Source of the DNA: DASUPK01 sp046732465
GTDB taxonomy: Bacteria > Actinomycetota > Thermoleophilia > Solirubrobacterales > 70-9
Direction: 5' to 3'
Length of the DNA stretch: 22,731 bases
NCBI GenBank assembly: GCA_046732465.1
Contig: JBKPND010000013.1
Coordinates: 1 to 22,731 of the forward strand
A program made the translations under genes and the position numbers. Shown here piece after piece: positions 14,329 through 21,235 of the stretch (positions within the stretch are counted from its first letter, which is position 1; each line of letters starts with the position of its first letter). Below the pieces are notes generated by a model. The model was not told the DNA's origin, ran no database searches, and saw only the letters and a program-made list of their open reading frames with translations.

Positions 14329-15107
14329 GTCCGGGTGACCCCTCGGCTGTCCCAGGTGACCACCCTGCGCTCGATCAGCGCGACCAGGGCGAAGAGCACA
14401 ATGGCCATCACCGAGAGCAGCGTGATGGCGGCGAACATCCGCGCGGTCAGCAGCTGGCTCGAGGCGATCTGGATCTGATGGCCGAGCCCTGACCCGGCGC
14501 CAGCCCACTCCGCGAAGACCGCTCCGATCACCGCGATCGCGATCGCGATCTTCGTGCCGCTGAAGAAGAAGGGCAGCGCGGAGGGCAGCTCGACCCGGCC
14601 GAGGATCTGCAGCCGCCCGGCCCCCAGTGTGCGCATCATCGTGATCAGCTGCGGATCGACCGAGCGCAGCCCGTCGAGGGTGTTCACGGTGACCGGGAAG
14701 AAGCAGACGAGCGCGATCAGCAGGACCTTCGGCCCCAATCCGAACCCGAACCAGACGACCAGGATCGGTGCGATCGCGACCGGCGGGATCGTCTGGGAGG
14801 CGACCAGCAGCGGATAGAAGGCACGGCGCAGCGTGTCGGAGAGGTGCAGGACAACGGCGAAGGCGAGTCCCGCGACCAACGCGCAGAGGAAACCGAGCAG
14901 CACCTCGCGGAGCGTTACCCAGGTGTCATCGGCGAGCAGAGAGCGGTCCCGCCAGAGCGAGGTCGCGATGTCGCTCGGCGCCGGGACGAGAAAGTCCTGG
15001 ATGTTGAGCGCGTTCGCGATCCAATCCCACTGGGCCGCGACCTCCCAGAGCCCGAGCAGGAGGAGGATCACCGCGACCGGCGCGAGGTACCTGCCCGCCG
15101 CCTTCAT
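14325..15107 (-). CDS. ABC importer permease (ThiX/SsuC-like)
   Basis: A 260-residue permease of the BPD_transp_1 family with about six membrane segments. It starts with YLAPVAVILLLLGLWEVAA, and the conserved cytoplasmic EAA-type loop appears as RTLGAGRLQILGRVELPSALPFFFSGTKIA, which docks on the ATPase. It resembles the SsuC/TauC/ThiX permeases of the nitrate/sulfonate/pyrimidine importer class; the riboswitch and the lipoprotein point to a thiamine precursor. ATG 15107 overlaps the ATPase stop (ATGA), and its own stop overlaps the lipoprotein start, so all three are coupled. Confidence 0.92.
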   Translation of the reverse strand: MKAAGRYLAPVAVILLLLGLWEVAAQWDWIANALNIQDFLVPAPSDIATSLWRDRSLLADDTWVTLREVLLGFLCALVAGLAFAVVLHLSDTLRRAFYPLLVASQTIPPVAIAPILVVWFGFGLGPKVLLIALVCFFPVTVNTLDGLRSVDPQLITMMRTLGAGRLQILGRVELPSALPFFFSGTKIAIAIAVIGAVFAEWAGAGSGLGHQIQIASSQLLTARMFAAITLLSVMAIVLFALVALIERRVVTWDSRGVTRT

Positions 15108-15937
15108 CGCGCCCCCTCCGCCAGGCTGCGGAGCGCCCGCTGCCGGAGCTCGGTGAATCGGGCCGACGTCACCGCAGCGGCGCGGTCGGCCGCACGTGGG
15201 CTCGAGACCTCGATCCGGTCGGCGACCCTCGCCGGCCGCGAGCTCAGCACCAGGACGCGATCGGAGAGATAGAGGGCCTCCTCCACGTCGTGGGTCACCA
15301 GCAGAACGGTGTGCCGGTCCTGGTCGAGGATGCCCGCGAGCCAGGACTGCATCTCGGCGCGGGTGATCGCGTCCAGGGAGGCGAAGGGCTCATCCAGCAG
15401 GAGGACCGGCCGGCCGGCCATCAGCGTCCGCAGGAAGGCCACGCGTTGGCGCATGCCGCCCGAGAGCTCGCCGGGCCTGGCACGCTCGAAGCCGGCCAGG
15501 CCGAGCCGGTCGAAGTGCTCCCCGGCACGCTCTCGCGCCGGCTGGCGCGCCATGCCGGCGACCCGGAGGGCCAGGGCGGCGTTGTCGATCGCTGACAGCC
15601 AGGGCAGGAGCAGATCGCGCTGTGGCATGTACGCGCAGCGCTCCAGCCGTTCGCCCGCCTCGGTTCGCCCGCCGACCGAGATCGTGCCGGCCTCAGCGGG
15701 CCTCAGGCCCGCGACGACCTCCAGCAGGGTCGTCTTGCCGGAGCCGGACGGGCCGACGATCCCGACGACGTCGCCGGGACCGGCCTCGAGATCGATCCGC
15801 TCGATCGCCCGCAGCTCGCCGAACGAGTGGCCGAGCTCATCGATCTGGAGCGGCGCGCCGGTCGCGTCCGCGGTCGGGGCGTCACGGCCGCCTTCGCGGG
15901 CCGCGTCCGGAGTGCCTTCGCGAAGTCTCGTCAGCAT
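15104..15937 (-). CDS. ABC importer ATPase (ThiZ/SsuB-like), TPP-riboswitch controlled
   Basis: A 277-residue ATPase. Motifs: Walker A GPSGSGKT (62-69), Q-loop MPQRDLLLPW (104-113, typical of the SsuB/TauB/ThiZ branch), signature LSGGMRQR (158-165), Walker B VLLLDEPFASLD (178-189) and the switch histidine in LLVTHDVEEAL. The first 28 residues are a low-complexity extension. ATG 15937 is chosen over the upstream in-frame ATG 15970, because GGAGGGAG lies 1-9 nt upstream and 15970 would place coding sequence inside the riboswitch. First gene of the importer operon. Confidence 0.92.
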   Translation of the reverse strand: MLTRLREGTPDAAREGGRDAPTADATGAPLQIDELGHSFGELRAIERIDLEAGPGDVVGIVGPSGSGKTTLLEVVAGLRPAEAGTISVGGRTEAGERLERCAYMPQRDLLLPWLSAIDNAALALRVAGMARQPARERAGEHFDRLGLAGFERARPGELSGGMRQRVAFLRTLMAGRPVLLLDEPFASLDAITRAEMQSWLAGILDQDRHTVLLVTHDVEEALYLSDRVLVLSSRPARVADRIEVSSPRAADRAAAVTSARFTELRQRALRSLAEGAR

Positions 15938-15938
15938 G

Positions 15939-16039
15939 CTCCCTCCGCGCGCATTACCGCACAGGTTCAAAGGGTCAGCGGAAGGTGGGGGTAGTCCGCT
16001 ATCTCAGCCCGCTTGCCCGCGAGCCCCCCTGTCGGGTCC
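15939..16039 (-). promoter_or_regulatory. TPP riboswitch (THI element)
   Basis: Read on the minus strand, the conserved TPP aptamer elements occur in order: AGGGGGGCTC (16030-16021); a stem GCUCGC/GCGGGC with one G-U pair; CTGAGA (16007-16002), the thiamine-pyrimidine-sensing motif; a perfect stem AGCGGA/TCCGCT; ACCCTTTGAACCTG (15975-15962); GTAATG (15957-15952); and finally GGAGGGAG (15946-15939). The last element contains the conserved AGGGA and is also the Shine-Dalgarno of the ATPase gene, whose ATG follows directly. TPP binding should therefore block translation initiation of a thiamine-precursor importer. Confidence 0.93.
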
Positions 16040-16045
16040 CATCTG

Positions 16046-16051
16046 AGTCTA
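16046..16051 (-). promoter_or_regulatory. Candidate -10 box (TAGACT) for the riboswitch transcript
   Basis: On the minus strand TAGACT (16051-16046) fits TANNNT and would start transcription near 16039, just before the aptamer. It shares two base pairs with the TACGGT box of the opposite-strand CYTH gene. Confidence 0.4.
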
Positions 16052-16055
16052 CGGT
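16050..16055 (+). promoter_or_regulatory. Candidate -10 box (TACGGT) for the CYTH gene
   Basis: TACGGT, within the longer CTACGGTG also seen at 243-250, ends 6 nt before ATG 16062 and predicts a transcript starting at the A of the start codon. There is no Shine-Dalgarno, so leaderless translation is likely. Confidence 0.5.
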
Positions 16056-16061
16056 GTCGGG

Positions 16062-16517
16062 ATGGAGGTCGAGCGCAAGTTCCTGGTGCCCGAGTCGCCC
16101 GAGCTGGGGGGCACCGAGTCGAATGAGATCGAGCAGGGCTACCTCGCGGTGGGGCACGAGGGCGAGGTCCGGCTCCGCCGCAAGGGCGAGAAGCTCGTGC
16201 TCACGGCGAAGCGGGGGTCGGGGCTCTCACGCGAGGAGGGCGAGATCGAGCTCGACCGCGACTCCTTCGAGGGGCTCTGGCCGCTCACCGAGGGCCGCCG
16301 GCTGCACAAGCGCCGGCACCTGATCCCGAGCGGCGACCTCACCATCGAGCTCGACGTCTACGAGGGCGACCTGGCGGGGCTGCTAGTTGCCGAGATCGAG
16401 TTCGCCTCGGAGGATCAGGCGCGGCAGTTCGAGCCGCCCGAGTGGATCGGCGAGGAGGTCACGGGCGACGAGCGCTACCTGAACGAGACGCTCGCCACGC
16501 AGGGTCGACCGTCGTAA
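16062..16517 (+). CDS. CYTH domain protein (triphosphate tunnel metalloenzyme)
   Basis: A 151-residue stand-alone CYTH domain. The diagnostic ExExK motif is at the very N-terminus (EVERKFLV: Glu2, Glu4, Lys6), followed by QGYLAVGHEGEVRLRRKGEKLVLTAKRG and EEGEIELDRDSF, KRRHLIPSGDLTIELDVYEGDLAGLLVAEIEF, giving the alternating charged strands that line the tunnel. Such proteins hydrolyse inorganic triphosphate or other triphosphate compounds using Mg or Mn. The placement of ExExK two residues from Met supports this start. A CHAD gene, the usual partner, follows after 58 bp. Confidence 0.93.
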   Translation: MEVERKFLVPESPELGGTESNEIEQGYLAVGHEGEVRLRRKGEKLVLTAKRGSGLSREEGEIELDRDSFEGLWPLTEGRRLHKRRHLIPSGDLTIELDVYEGDLAGLLVAEIEFASEDQARQFEPPEWIGEEVTGDERYLNETLATQGRPS

Positions 16518-16543
16518 CGGCGTTTTTACATCCCGTGCCGTTA
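16515..16543. repeat. Inverted repeat between the CYTH and CHAD genes
   Basis: TAACGGC (16515-16521) and GCCGTTA (16537-16543) form a perfect 7-bp inverted repeat with a 15-nt spacer. The first arm contains the CYTH stop codon TAA. As RNA the stem could extend by two wobble pairs. It may act as a weak hairpin or an operator before the CHAD gene; it has no U-run. Confidence 0.4.
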
Positions 16544-16575
16544 GTTACGCACGGATATGTGGCAGGAATCAACTG

Positions 16576-17661
16576 ATGACCCCGTCACGCGAGCAGATCG
16601 AGAGGACCGCCCGAAGGGCGCTCTCCGAGGTGAAGGATCCGCGCAAGGCGGCGGGTCTGCTGGCGGCCGGGACCGCGGCTGCCGCGGGGTACGGCATCCG
16701 GCGGTTTCGTAGCAACGACGGAGCCAGCGCCGACTTCGACTCCGACGCCTACCGCCTGCTCGCGCGCGAGCCCGTCGGAGCGGGGATGAAGCGGGTCCTC
16801 ACCGCGCAGGTCGATGACGGCATTTCCCAACTGAGGGGCGAGGCGGGCACCGAGCCGGCGGAGGCAGTGCACGAGACGCGCAAGGACGTCAAGAAGATCC
16901 GCTCGGGGCTGCGCCTGGTGCGCGACGAGATCGGCGATGAGACCTGGCGACGCGAGAACGACCACTACCGGGAGGTGGCGAGGACGCTGAGCAGCTTCCG
17001 AGATGCGGAGATCCTCGTCGAGGCGCTCGACGGGCTGGCCGAGCGCTTCGGACCGGAGGCGGAGGGCCGCTTCGATTCACTGCGCGAGCAGCTCGAGAGC
17101 GAGAACCGCGTGGCCCACGACGATGGCTCGCTCGAGCGGGCGATGGCCGAGGCGGCCGCCGGGTTGGCGGCCGGCCGGGGCCGGATCGCGCAGATGCCGC
17201 TGGAGGGCGACGGCTGGGAGCTGATCGGACCCGGCCTGCATCGGACCTACCGGCGCGGGCGCAAGCGGCTGCGGGCCGTCGAGGAGGAGGCAAGCGTCAC
17301 CAACCTGCACGAGCTCCGCAAGCGGGTGAAGGATCTCTGGTACCAGCTGCGATTGATCCGGGACGCCGACAAGCACATGCTCGGAGATCTGGCCGATCAC
17401 GCCCACGATCTCTCCGATCACCTCGGCGACGACCACGATCTCGCCCTGTTGCGTGAGACCGTGCAGCGCCGCCGCGCCGCCTTCGCCGACCCGAGCGACA
17501 AGCGCCACCTCATCGAGGAGATCGATCAGCGCCGCGGAGAGCTGCAGTTCGCCGCGATCTCGCTCGGCGAGCGCATCTACGCCGATAAGCCCAAGCGGTT
17601 CAGCAAGCGCCTCGAGAAGCGCTGGGAGGCCTGGCGGGAGCGGAAGCCGGCCACCGCGTAG
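16576..17661 (+). CDS. CHAD domain protein
   Basis: A 361-residue basic helical protein. CHAD features: VHETRKDVKKIRSGLRLVRDE (about 95-116), the second-half repeat LHELRKRVKDLWYQLRLIRD and LGDDHDLALLRE, with the conserved histidines and the Lys/Arg comb that bind polyphosphate. The N-terminal 60 residues contain an Ala-rich hydrophobic stretch (AAGLLAAGTAAAAGYGI). CHAD proteins bind polyphosphate granules; together with the adjacent CYTH enzyme this suggests polyphosphate or triphosphate metabolism. A GGCAGGA Shine-Dalgarno lies about 8 nt before the ATG. Confidence 0.92.
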   Translation: MTPSREQIERTARRALSEVKDPRKAAGLLAAGTAAAAGYGIRRFRSNDGASADFDSDAYRLLAREPVGAGMKRVLTAQVDDGISQLRGEAGTEPAEAVHETRKDVKKIRSGLRLVRDEIGDETWRRENDHYREVARTLSSFRDAEILVEALDGLAERFGPEAEGRFDSLREQLESENRVAHDDGSLERAMAEAAAGLAAGRGRIAQMPLEGDGWELIGPGLHRTYRRGRKRLRAVEEEASVTNLHELRKRVKDLWYQLRLIRDADKHMLGDLADHAHDLSDHLGDDHDLALLRETVQRRRAAFADPSDKRHLIEEIDQRRGELQFAAISLGERIYADKPKRFSKRLEKRWEAWRERKPATA

Positions 17662-17665
17662 CCTG

Positions 17666-17692
17666 TGTCACAGGGCGTCGGGGTGCCTCGTC
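17666..17692 (+). promoter_or_regulatory. ECF41 sigma-factor target promoter
   Basis: TGTCACA (17666-17672), a 16-nt spacer, then CGTC (17689-17692). This matches the ECF41 consensus TGTCACA-N16-CGTC exactly, as I recall it. It lies directly after the CHAD stop and 30 nt before the epimerase start, and the ECF41 gene itself is downstream, so the sigma factor should activate its own operon. Confidence 0.88.
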
Positions 17693-17722
17693 TCTTGTTC
17701 CGATAGCGGAAAGGAGACAACC

Positions 17723-18664
17723 ATGAAGGTCTTCGTAGCGGGCGCGACGGGCGCCCTGGGCAAGCAACTGGTCCCGATGCTGGTCGACCGGGGGCACGAG
17801 GTCACCGGCATGACCCGTTCGCCAGCGAAGAAGGAGTTGATCCGGTCGATGGGTGCACGCCCCGCGGTGGCGGACGCACTCGACCCCGAGGCGGTCGCGC
17901 AGGCCGTCGCACAGGCGGAGCCGGAGGCGCTGGTCCATGAGCTCACCGATCTCACCGGCACGTTCGCGCGCAACATCGACAAGTCGTTCGCGACGACCAA
18001 CCGGCTGCGGACCGAAGGGACCGATCACCTCCTCGCGGCGGCAAAGGCGGCCGGCGCCCGGCGCTTCGTCGCGCAGAGCTTCGCCGGCTGGCCCTCCGAG
18101 CCCACCGGCGGACCGGTGAAGACCGAGGAGGACCCCCTCCAGCAGCATCCACCGAAGGCGGTGACGCAATCGCTCGCCGCGATCCGCCACGTCGAGGACA
18201 TCACGCGCGACAACGGGATCGAGGCGCTGGCGCTCCGGTACGGGGGCTTCTATGGACCCGGAACGTCGATCGCGCTCGACCCGCCGGGCGAGGTGCTCGA
18301 GATGGTCCGCAAGCGCCGTCTCCCGGTGGTCGGGGATGGAGGCGGAATCTGGTCGATGGTCCACATCCACGACGCCGCCGCCGCGACCGCAGCGGCACTG
18401 GAGCGTGGCGCGCCCGGCGTGTACAACGTGGCCGACGATGAGCCCACGCCGGTCGGAACGTTCCTGGACGAGCTGGCCAAGGAGATCGGAGCAAAGCCGC
18501 CTCGTCACCTCCCACGCTGGGTGGGGCGGCTGGCCGCCGGTGAGGTCGGGGTGATGATGATGACCGAGATTCGGGGCGCCTCCAACGCCAAAGCGAAGCG
18601 CGAGCTCGGCTGGGAGCTGCGCTACCCCAGCTGGCGGCAGGGCATTCGGGAGGGACTGCGGTGA
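17723..18664 (+). CDS. NAD(P)-dependent epimerase/oxidoreductase, ECF41-associated
   Basis: A 313-residue extended short-chain dehydrogenase. The N-terminal Rossmann motif is MKVFVAGATGALGKQLV; RYGGFYGPGTSI and the C-terminal VYNVADDEPTPVGTFLDELA are typical of NAD-dependent epimerases. The catalytic YxxxK is not evident: the expected place reads HPPKAVTQSLAAIRHVE, so activity may be atypical. ECF41 operons normally carry a carboxymuconolactone decarboxylase, oxidoreductase or epimerase as partner, and this gene fills that slot. A strong Shine-Dalgarno (AAGGAG, 17711-17716) fixes the start; the upstream open frame overlaps CHAD and is not used. Its stop overlaps the sigma start (GTGA). Confidence 0.9.
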   Translation: MKVFVAGATGALGKQLVPMLVDRGHEVTGMTRSPAKKELIRSMGARPAVADALDPEAVAQAVAQAEPEALVHELTDLTGTFARNIDKSFATTNRLRTEGTDHLLAAAKAAGARRFVAQSFAGWPSEPTGGPVKTEEDPLQQHPPKAVTQSLAAIRHVEDITRDNGIEALALRYGGFYGPGTSIALDPPGEVLEMVRKRRLPVVGDGGGIWSMVHIHDAAAATAAALERGAPGVYNVADDEPTPVGTFLDELAKEIGAKPPRHLPRWVGRLAAGEVGVMMMTEIRGASNAKAKRELGWELRYPSWRQGIREGLR

Positions 18665-19584
18665 ACGAGACCGAGCTCCTCGACGAGCTGCGACCTCGCG
18701 CGTTCGCGATCGCGTACCGGATGCTCGGCTCCGTCAGCGAGGCCGAGGACGTCGTCCAGGAGGCGCTGCTGCGCGTGCACGCAGCGCTCGAGTCGGACGA
18801 GGAGATCTCCTCGCCTCGTGCCTATGTGGCGACGATCACCACGCGTCTGGCGATCGACGAGCTGCGCTCCGCGCGGTCACGTCGTGAGACCTATGTGGGC
18901 GAGTGGCTCCCCGAACCCATCACGGAGCGACCCGAGGACGACCCGGCCCGGCAGGCGGAGGTCGCGGACTCGCTCTCGCTCGCGTTTCTCGTCCTGCTGG
19001 AGTCGCTGAGCCCGGAACAGCGGGCCGCGTTCCTGCTCCACGACGTCTTCGATTACGACTACGGAAAGGTCGCGGAGATCGTCGGGACCAGCGAGGAGAA
19101 CGCCAGGCAGCTCGCCTCACGGGCTCGACGACATGTCCAGGATGGCCGCGCGCGATTTGACGCCTCCGAGGAGCAGCGGGAGAAGCTCGCTGAGAGCTTC
19201 TTCGCGGCCGTCGAGAACGGCGACTTCGACGACCTCGAGGCCATGCTCGCCGAGGACGTCGAGCTGCACGGCGACGGCGGCGGAATCGCCCCCGCGATCA
19301 GGCATCCGATCTACGGCAAGGCGAAGGCGGGCCAGATGATGCGCAACTGGGGTCGCCTCGCCGAGCGCATCGGCGGTCTTCAGATTCGCCGCGTCGTGGT
19401 GAACGGCCAGCCCGGCGCCGAGTTCCTGGATACCGACGGGAAGCTCATCAATGTCATGGCACTCGACGTCGCCGACGGCCAGATCCAGACGATCCGCTCG
19501 ATCGTCAATCCGGAGAAGCTCGGACACCTCGGCCCGCTGGCGGACGTGAACGAGCTGTTCGCGCGGATCCGGGGGTCGAGCTAG
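18661..19584 (+). CDS. ECF41-family RNA polymerase sigma factor with fused C-terminal domain
   Basis: A 307-residue sigma factor. Sigma2 covers residues about 8-75 (RAFAIAYRMLGSVSEAEDVVQEALLRVH) and sigma4 about 110-160 (LSPEQRAAFLLHDVFDYDYGKVAEIVGTSEENARQLASRARRHV). The linker has the ECF41 hallmark WLPEP (about 82-86). A SnoaL/NTF2-like domain follows, with DGGG (about 205) and NPEKL (about 283, the NPDKL motif). In this group the fused domain controls sigma activity in place of an anti-sigma factor. GTG 18661 overlaps the previous stop by 4 bp. The inducing signal is unknown. Confidence 0.95.
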   Translation: MNETELLDELRPRAFAIAYRMLGSVSEAEDVVQEALLRVHAALESDEEISSPRAYVATITTRLAIDELRSARSRRETYVGEWLPEPITERPEDDPARQAEVADSLSLAFLVLLESLSPEQRAAFLLHDVFDYDYGKVAEIVGTSEENARQLASRARRHVQDGRARFDASEEQREKLAESFFAAVENGDFDDLEAMLAEDVELHGDGGGIAPAIRHPIYGKAKAGQMMRNWGRLAERIGGLQIRRVVVNGQPGAEFLDTDGKLINVMALDVADGQIQTIRSIVNPEKLGHLGPLADVNELFARIRGSS

Positions 19585-19603
19585 GCGGTCGTTTGCCGAG
19601 TTG

Positions 19604-19621
19604 GTTCCGGACGTTCGGAAC
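19604..19621 (+). terminator. Hairpin after the ECF41 gene
   Basis: GTTCCG (19604-19609) and CGGAAC (19616-19621) form a perfect 6-bp stem with a 6-nt loop, 19 nt after the sigma stop. It lacks a U-run. It is a plausible terminator, and it marks the point after which the DNA becomes more AT-rich. Confidence 0.4.
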
Positions 19622-19673
19622 TAAAGCCACAAATGGTCGCTTTCCATCCTCCAAAGCAGCTGCTCCGAGCTCG

Positions 19674-20250
19674 CTACGCGCTTTCGGCAGCGAGCCCTTG
19701 CTCGCGCCTCAACGCCCGCCAAACCATCGAGAAGAGAAGCGGTGACACGATGATCGTCAGACCGACCACATAATCGCTGTTGCTGGGGACCTTCTTCTCG
19801 GAGATCACGGCATCGCGTGCGGAGCCGTTGGTAATCGTGACCTGAGCGTATTCGCGGCAAACCCGGCCCGGAGGGAACCCGCCAACGCTTCCTTGGTCGG
19901 CGGCTACGCGGATCCCGCTAGCCAGCACTCTGGTGCTAGAACAAGTGAGGGGATCTCTCGCCTGGTGGGAGAAGCCGACCAGGGCGATGAAGGCGAAGAC
20001 ACCGGTCAAAGGTGATCGAGACCCAACCGGGTCGGTGAAAGCGAGCGAACGGTCGTCTAGGGGAGAGATTTGAGCGGTCGCCCAGCAGGGCAGCAGCCAC
20101 ACCCACGAGCAAGGCCAGCATGAACAACACCCAGCCCGCGATGTCCCACGCGGAGCTTCCTTCGTCGTAAAAGTCGCCCTCCGCAAGACCTAGCCCGACG
20201 ACGGCCACGAAGGCGCATACGACAATCGTGACTTTGCCTCGATCCGTCAT
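19674..20250 (-). pseudogene. Small multi-pass membrane protein gene broken by a single-base frameshift
   Basis: Two overlapping minus-strand frames read as one protein if one base is removed. Frame 1, from ATG 20250, gives MTDRGKVTIVVCAFVAVVGL, then AWDIAGWVLFMLALLVGVAAALLGDRS. The other frame continues with ISPLDDRSLAF, LTGVFAFIALVGFSHQA, TRVLASGIRVAADQG and YVVGLTIIVSPLLFSMVWRALRRE. The span is 577 nt, one more than a multiple of three, and dropping one A from the run at 20069-20071 (TTT on the plus strand) restores a 191-residue protein with four membrane segments. Either a true pseudogene or a sequencing error. No family recognised; GC is lower than in its neighbours. Confidence 0.55.
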
Positions 20251-20433
20251 GTGCTGAACGAATAGACGACGGTCAATTGGAAGGCAACCATCGATAAGTC
20301 CACCGAGCACACTTCCTTTCACGCGGATGGAGCAACGCACGGCGATAGCGCCACCCGCGACCTCCCTGACCAGCAGCGATTAGTTTGCGCGGCGGCCGAG
20401 TCTCAATGCCAAACGAGGGAGGGAAGAGGAGCC

Positions 20434-20994
20434 ATGAGAAAAGTCATTTCACACACGATTCTCACGTTGGATGGCGTCGCCGTCTTCGACGCGGTCTCCG
20501 ACACGATCGTCGAGCTGCGAGACACGGAAGAAGTGCTGGGTGATTTCTACGGCAAGCTGCCTGCCGAGGACGCGATGCTCCTCGGGCGTGTTACTTACCA
20601 GGAGTGGGCCGAATATTGGCCGACGTCCACCACCGAGCCGTTCGTCAGCCACATCAACACGGTGCCCAAGTACGTGATCTCGGGATCGCTCGAGGCTACG
20701 CCCTGGGGAACCTCCAACAGCGCAAGCCTCATCAGCGGCGACTTTGCCGAGGCGGTCACCGCGTTGAAGCAGCAGCCTGGTAAGAACATCGGCGTGCACG
20801 GGAGTCCCACGCTCGTCGAAGGGCTTCTGCACGCGGACCTGCTCGACGAGATGCGCCTGGAGATCTACCCGGTCGTGGCGGGCACGGGTGCGCGTCTATT
20901 CAAGGACGGAAATGAGCCAAAGCGGCTTGAGCTCGCCGACTCGAAGACAACCGCCAACGGCGTCGCGATCCTGACCTACCAGCGCGTTCAGTAG
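20434..20994 (+). CDS. Dihydrofolate reductase/RibD C-terminal family protein
   Basis: A 186-residue protein of the RibD_C (DHFR-like) family: MRKVISHTILTLDGVAV at the N-terminus, AMLLGRVTYQEWAEYWP, NTVPKYVISGSLE, KNIGVHGSPTLVEGLLHADLLDEMRLEIYPVVAGTGARLF and the end GVAILTYQRVQ. Members bind NADPH and reduce pterin- or pyrimidine-like compounds, but most stand-alone actinobacterial copies have unknown substrates and are not true folate enzymes. AGGAG lies a few bases before the ATG. It stands alone, with 183 bp of non-coding DNA upstream and about 240 bp downstream in which no gene is seen. Confidence 0.9.
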   Translation: MRKVISHTILTLDGVAVFDAVSDTIVELRDTEEVLGDFYGKLPAEDAMLLGRVTYQEWAEYWPTSTTEPFVSHINTVPKYVISGSLEATPWGTSNSASLISGDFAEAVTALKQQPGKNIGVHGSPTLVEGLLHADLLDEMRLEIYPVVAGTGARLFKDGNEPKRLELADSKTTANGVAILTYQRVQ

Positions 20995-21235
20995 CCGGCC
21001 GCGCGGCTGACGGACGTCCGAGCGGCAAAACACTGACCGCGGGTCCGGGCATGAATGCGCTACGCGGAGTGGGGCGCCTCAGACTCTTGACGCGCCAACG
21101 CCTCCCTTGCGCGAAAACCGGCAACGGCCGGGCTGCCGCCAAGACCCGCTGGTCGTCTCGATGAAGAAGCGCCGGCTACAACCTACCGAGAGCTACGCCG
21201 GCGGTCTGCCAGCTTCCCACCGATGAGCGACTCGC

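Noticed and set aside
15970..15972. Upstream ATG for the importer ATPase
   Set aside because: It falls inside the TPP aptamer. The ATG at 15937 has a GGAGGGAG directly before it and is the natural start.
15962..15975. Possible tRNA T-arm (GGTTCAAA)
   Set aside because: It is the minus-strand ACCCTTTGAACCTG core of the TPP riboswitch; no cloverleaf can be drawn around it.
17453..17722. N-terminal extension of the epimerase-like gene
   Set aside because: It overlaps CHAD and runs through the ECF41 promoter; ATG 17723 has a strong Shine-Dalgarno and starts at the Rossmann strand.
17723..18664. Epimerase-like gene as CerR of a ceramide pathway
   Set aside because: It is 8.5 kb from the SPT-like gene, sits in an ECF41 operon and lacks an obvious YxxxK, so it is better explained as the ECF41 partner.
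21170..21203. Inverted repeat CGCCGGC/GCCGGCG in the gap after the RibD-family gene
   Set aside because: The arms are themselves nearly palindromic GC-rich words with a 20-nt loop, expected by chance at this composition.
21161..21226. A 21-codon ORF beginning MKKRRLQPTESY
   Set aside because: No Shine-Dalgarno or -10 box precedes it and nothing similar is recognised; it may be chance in the non-coding gap.
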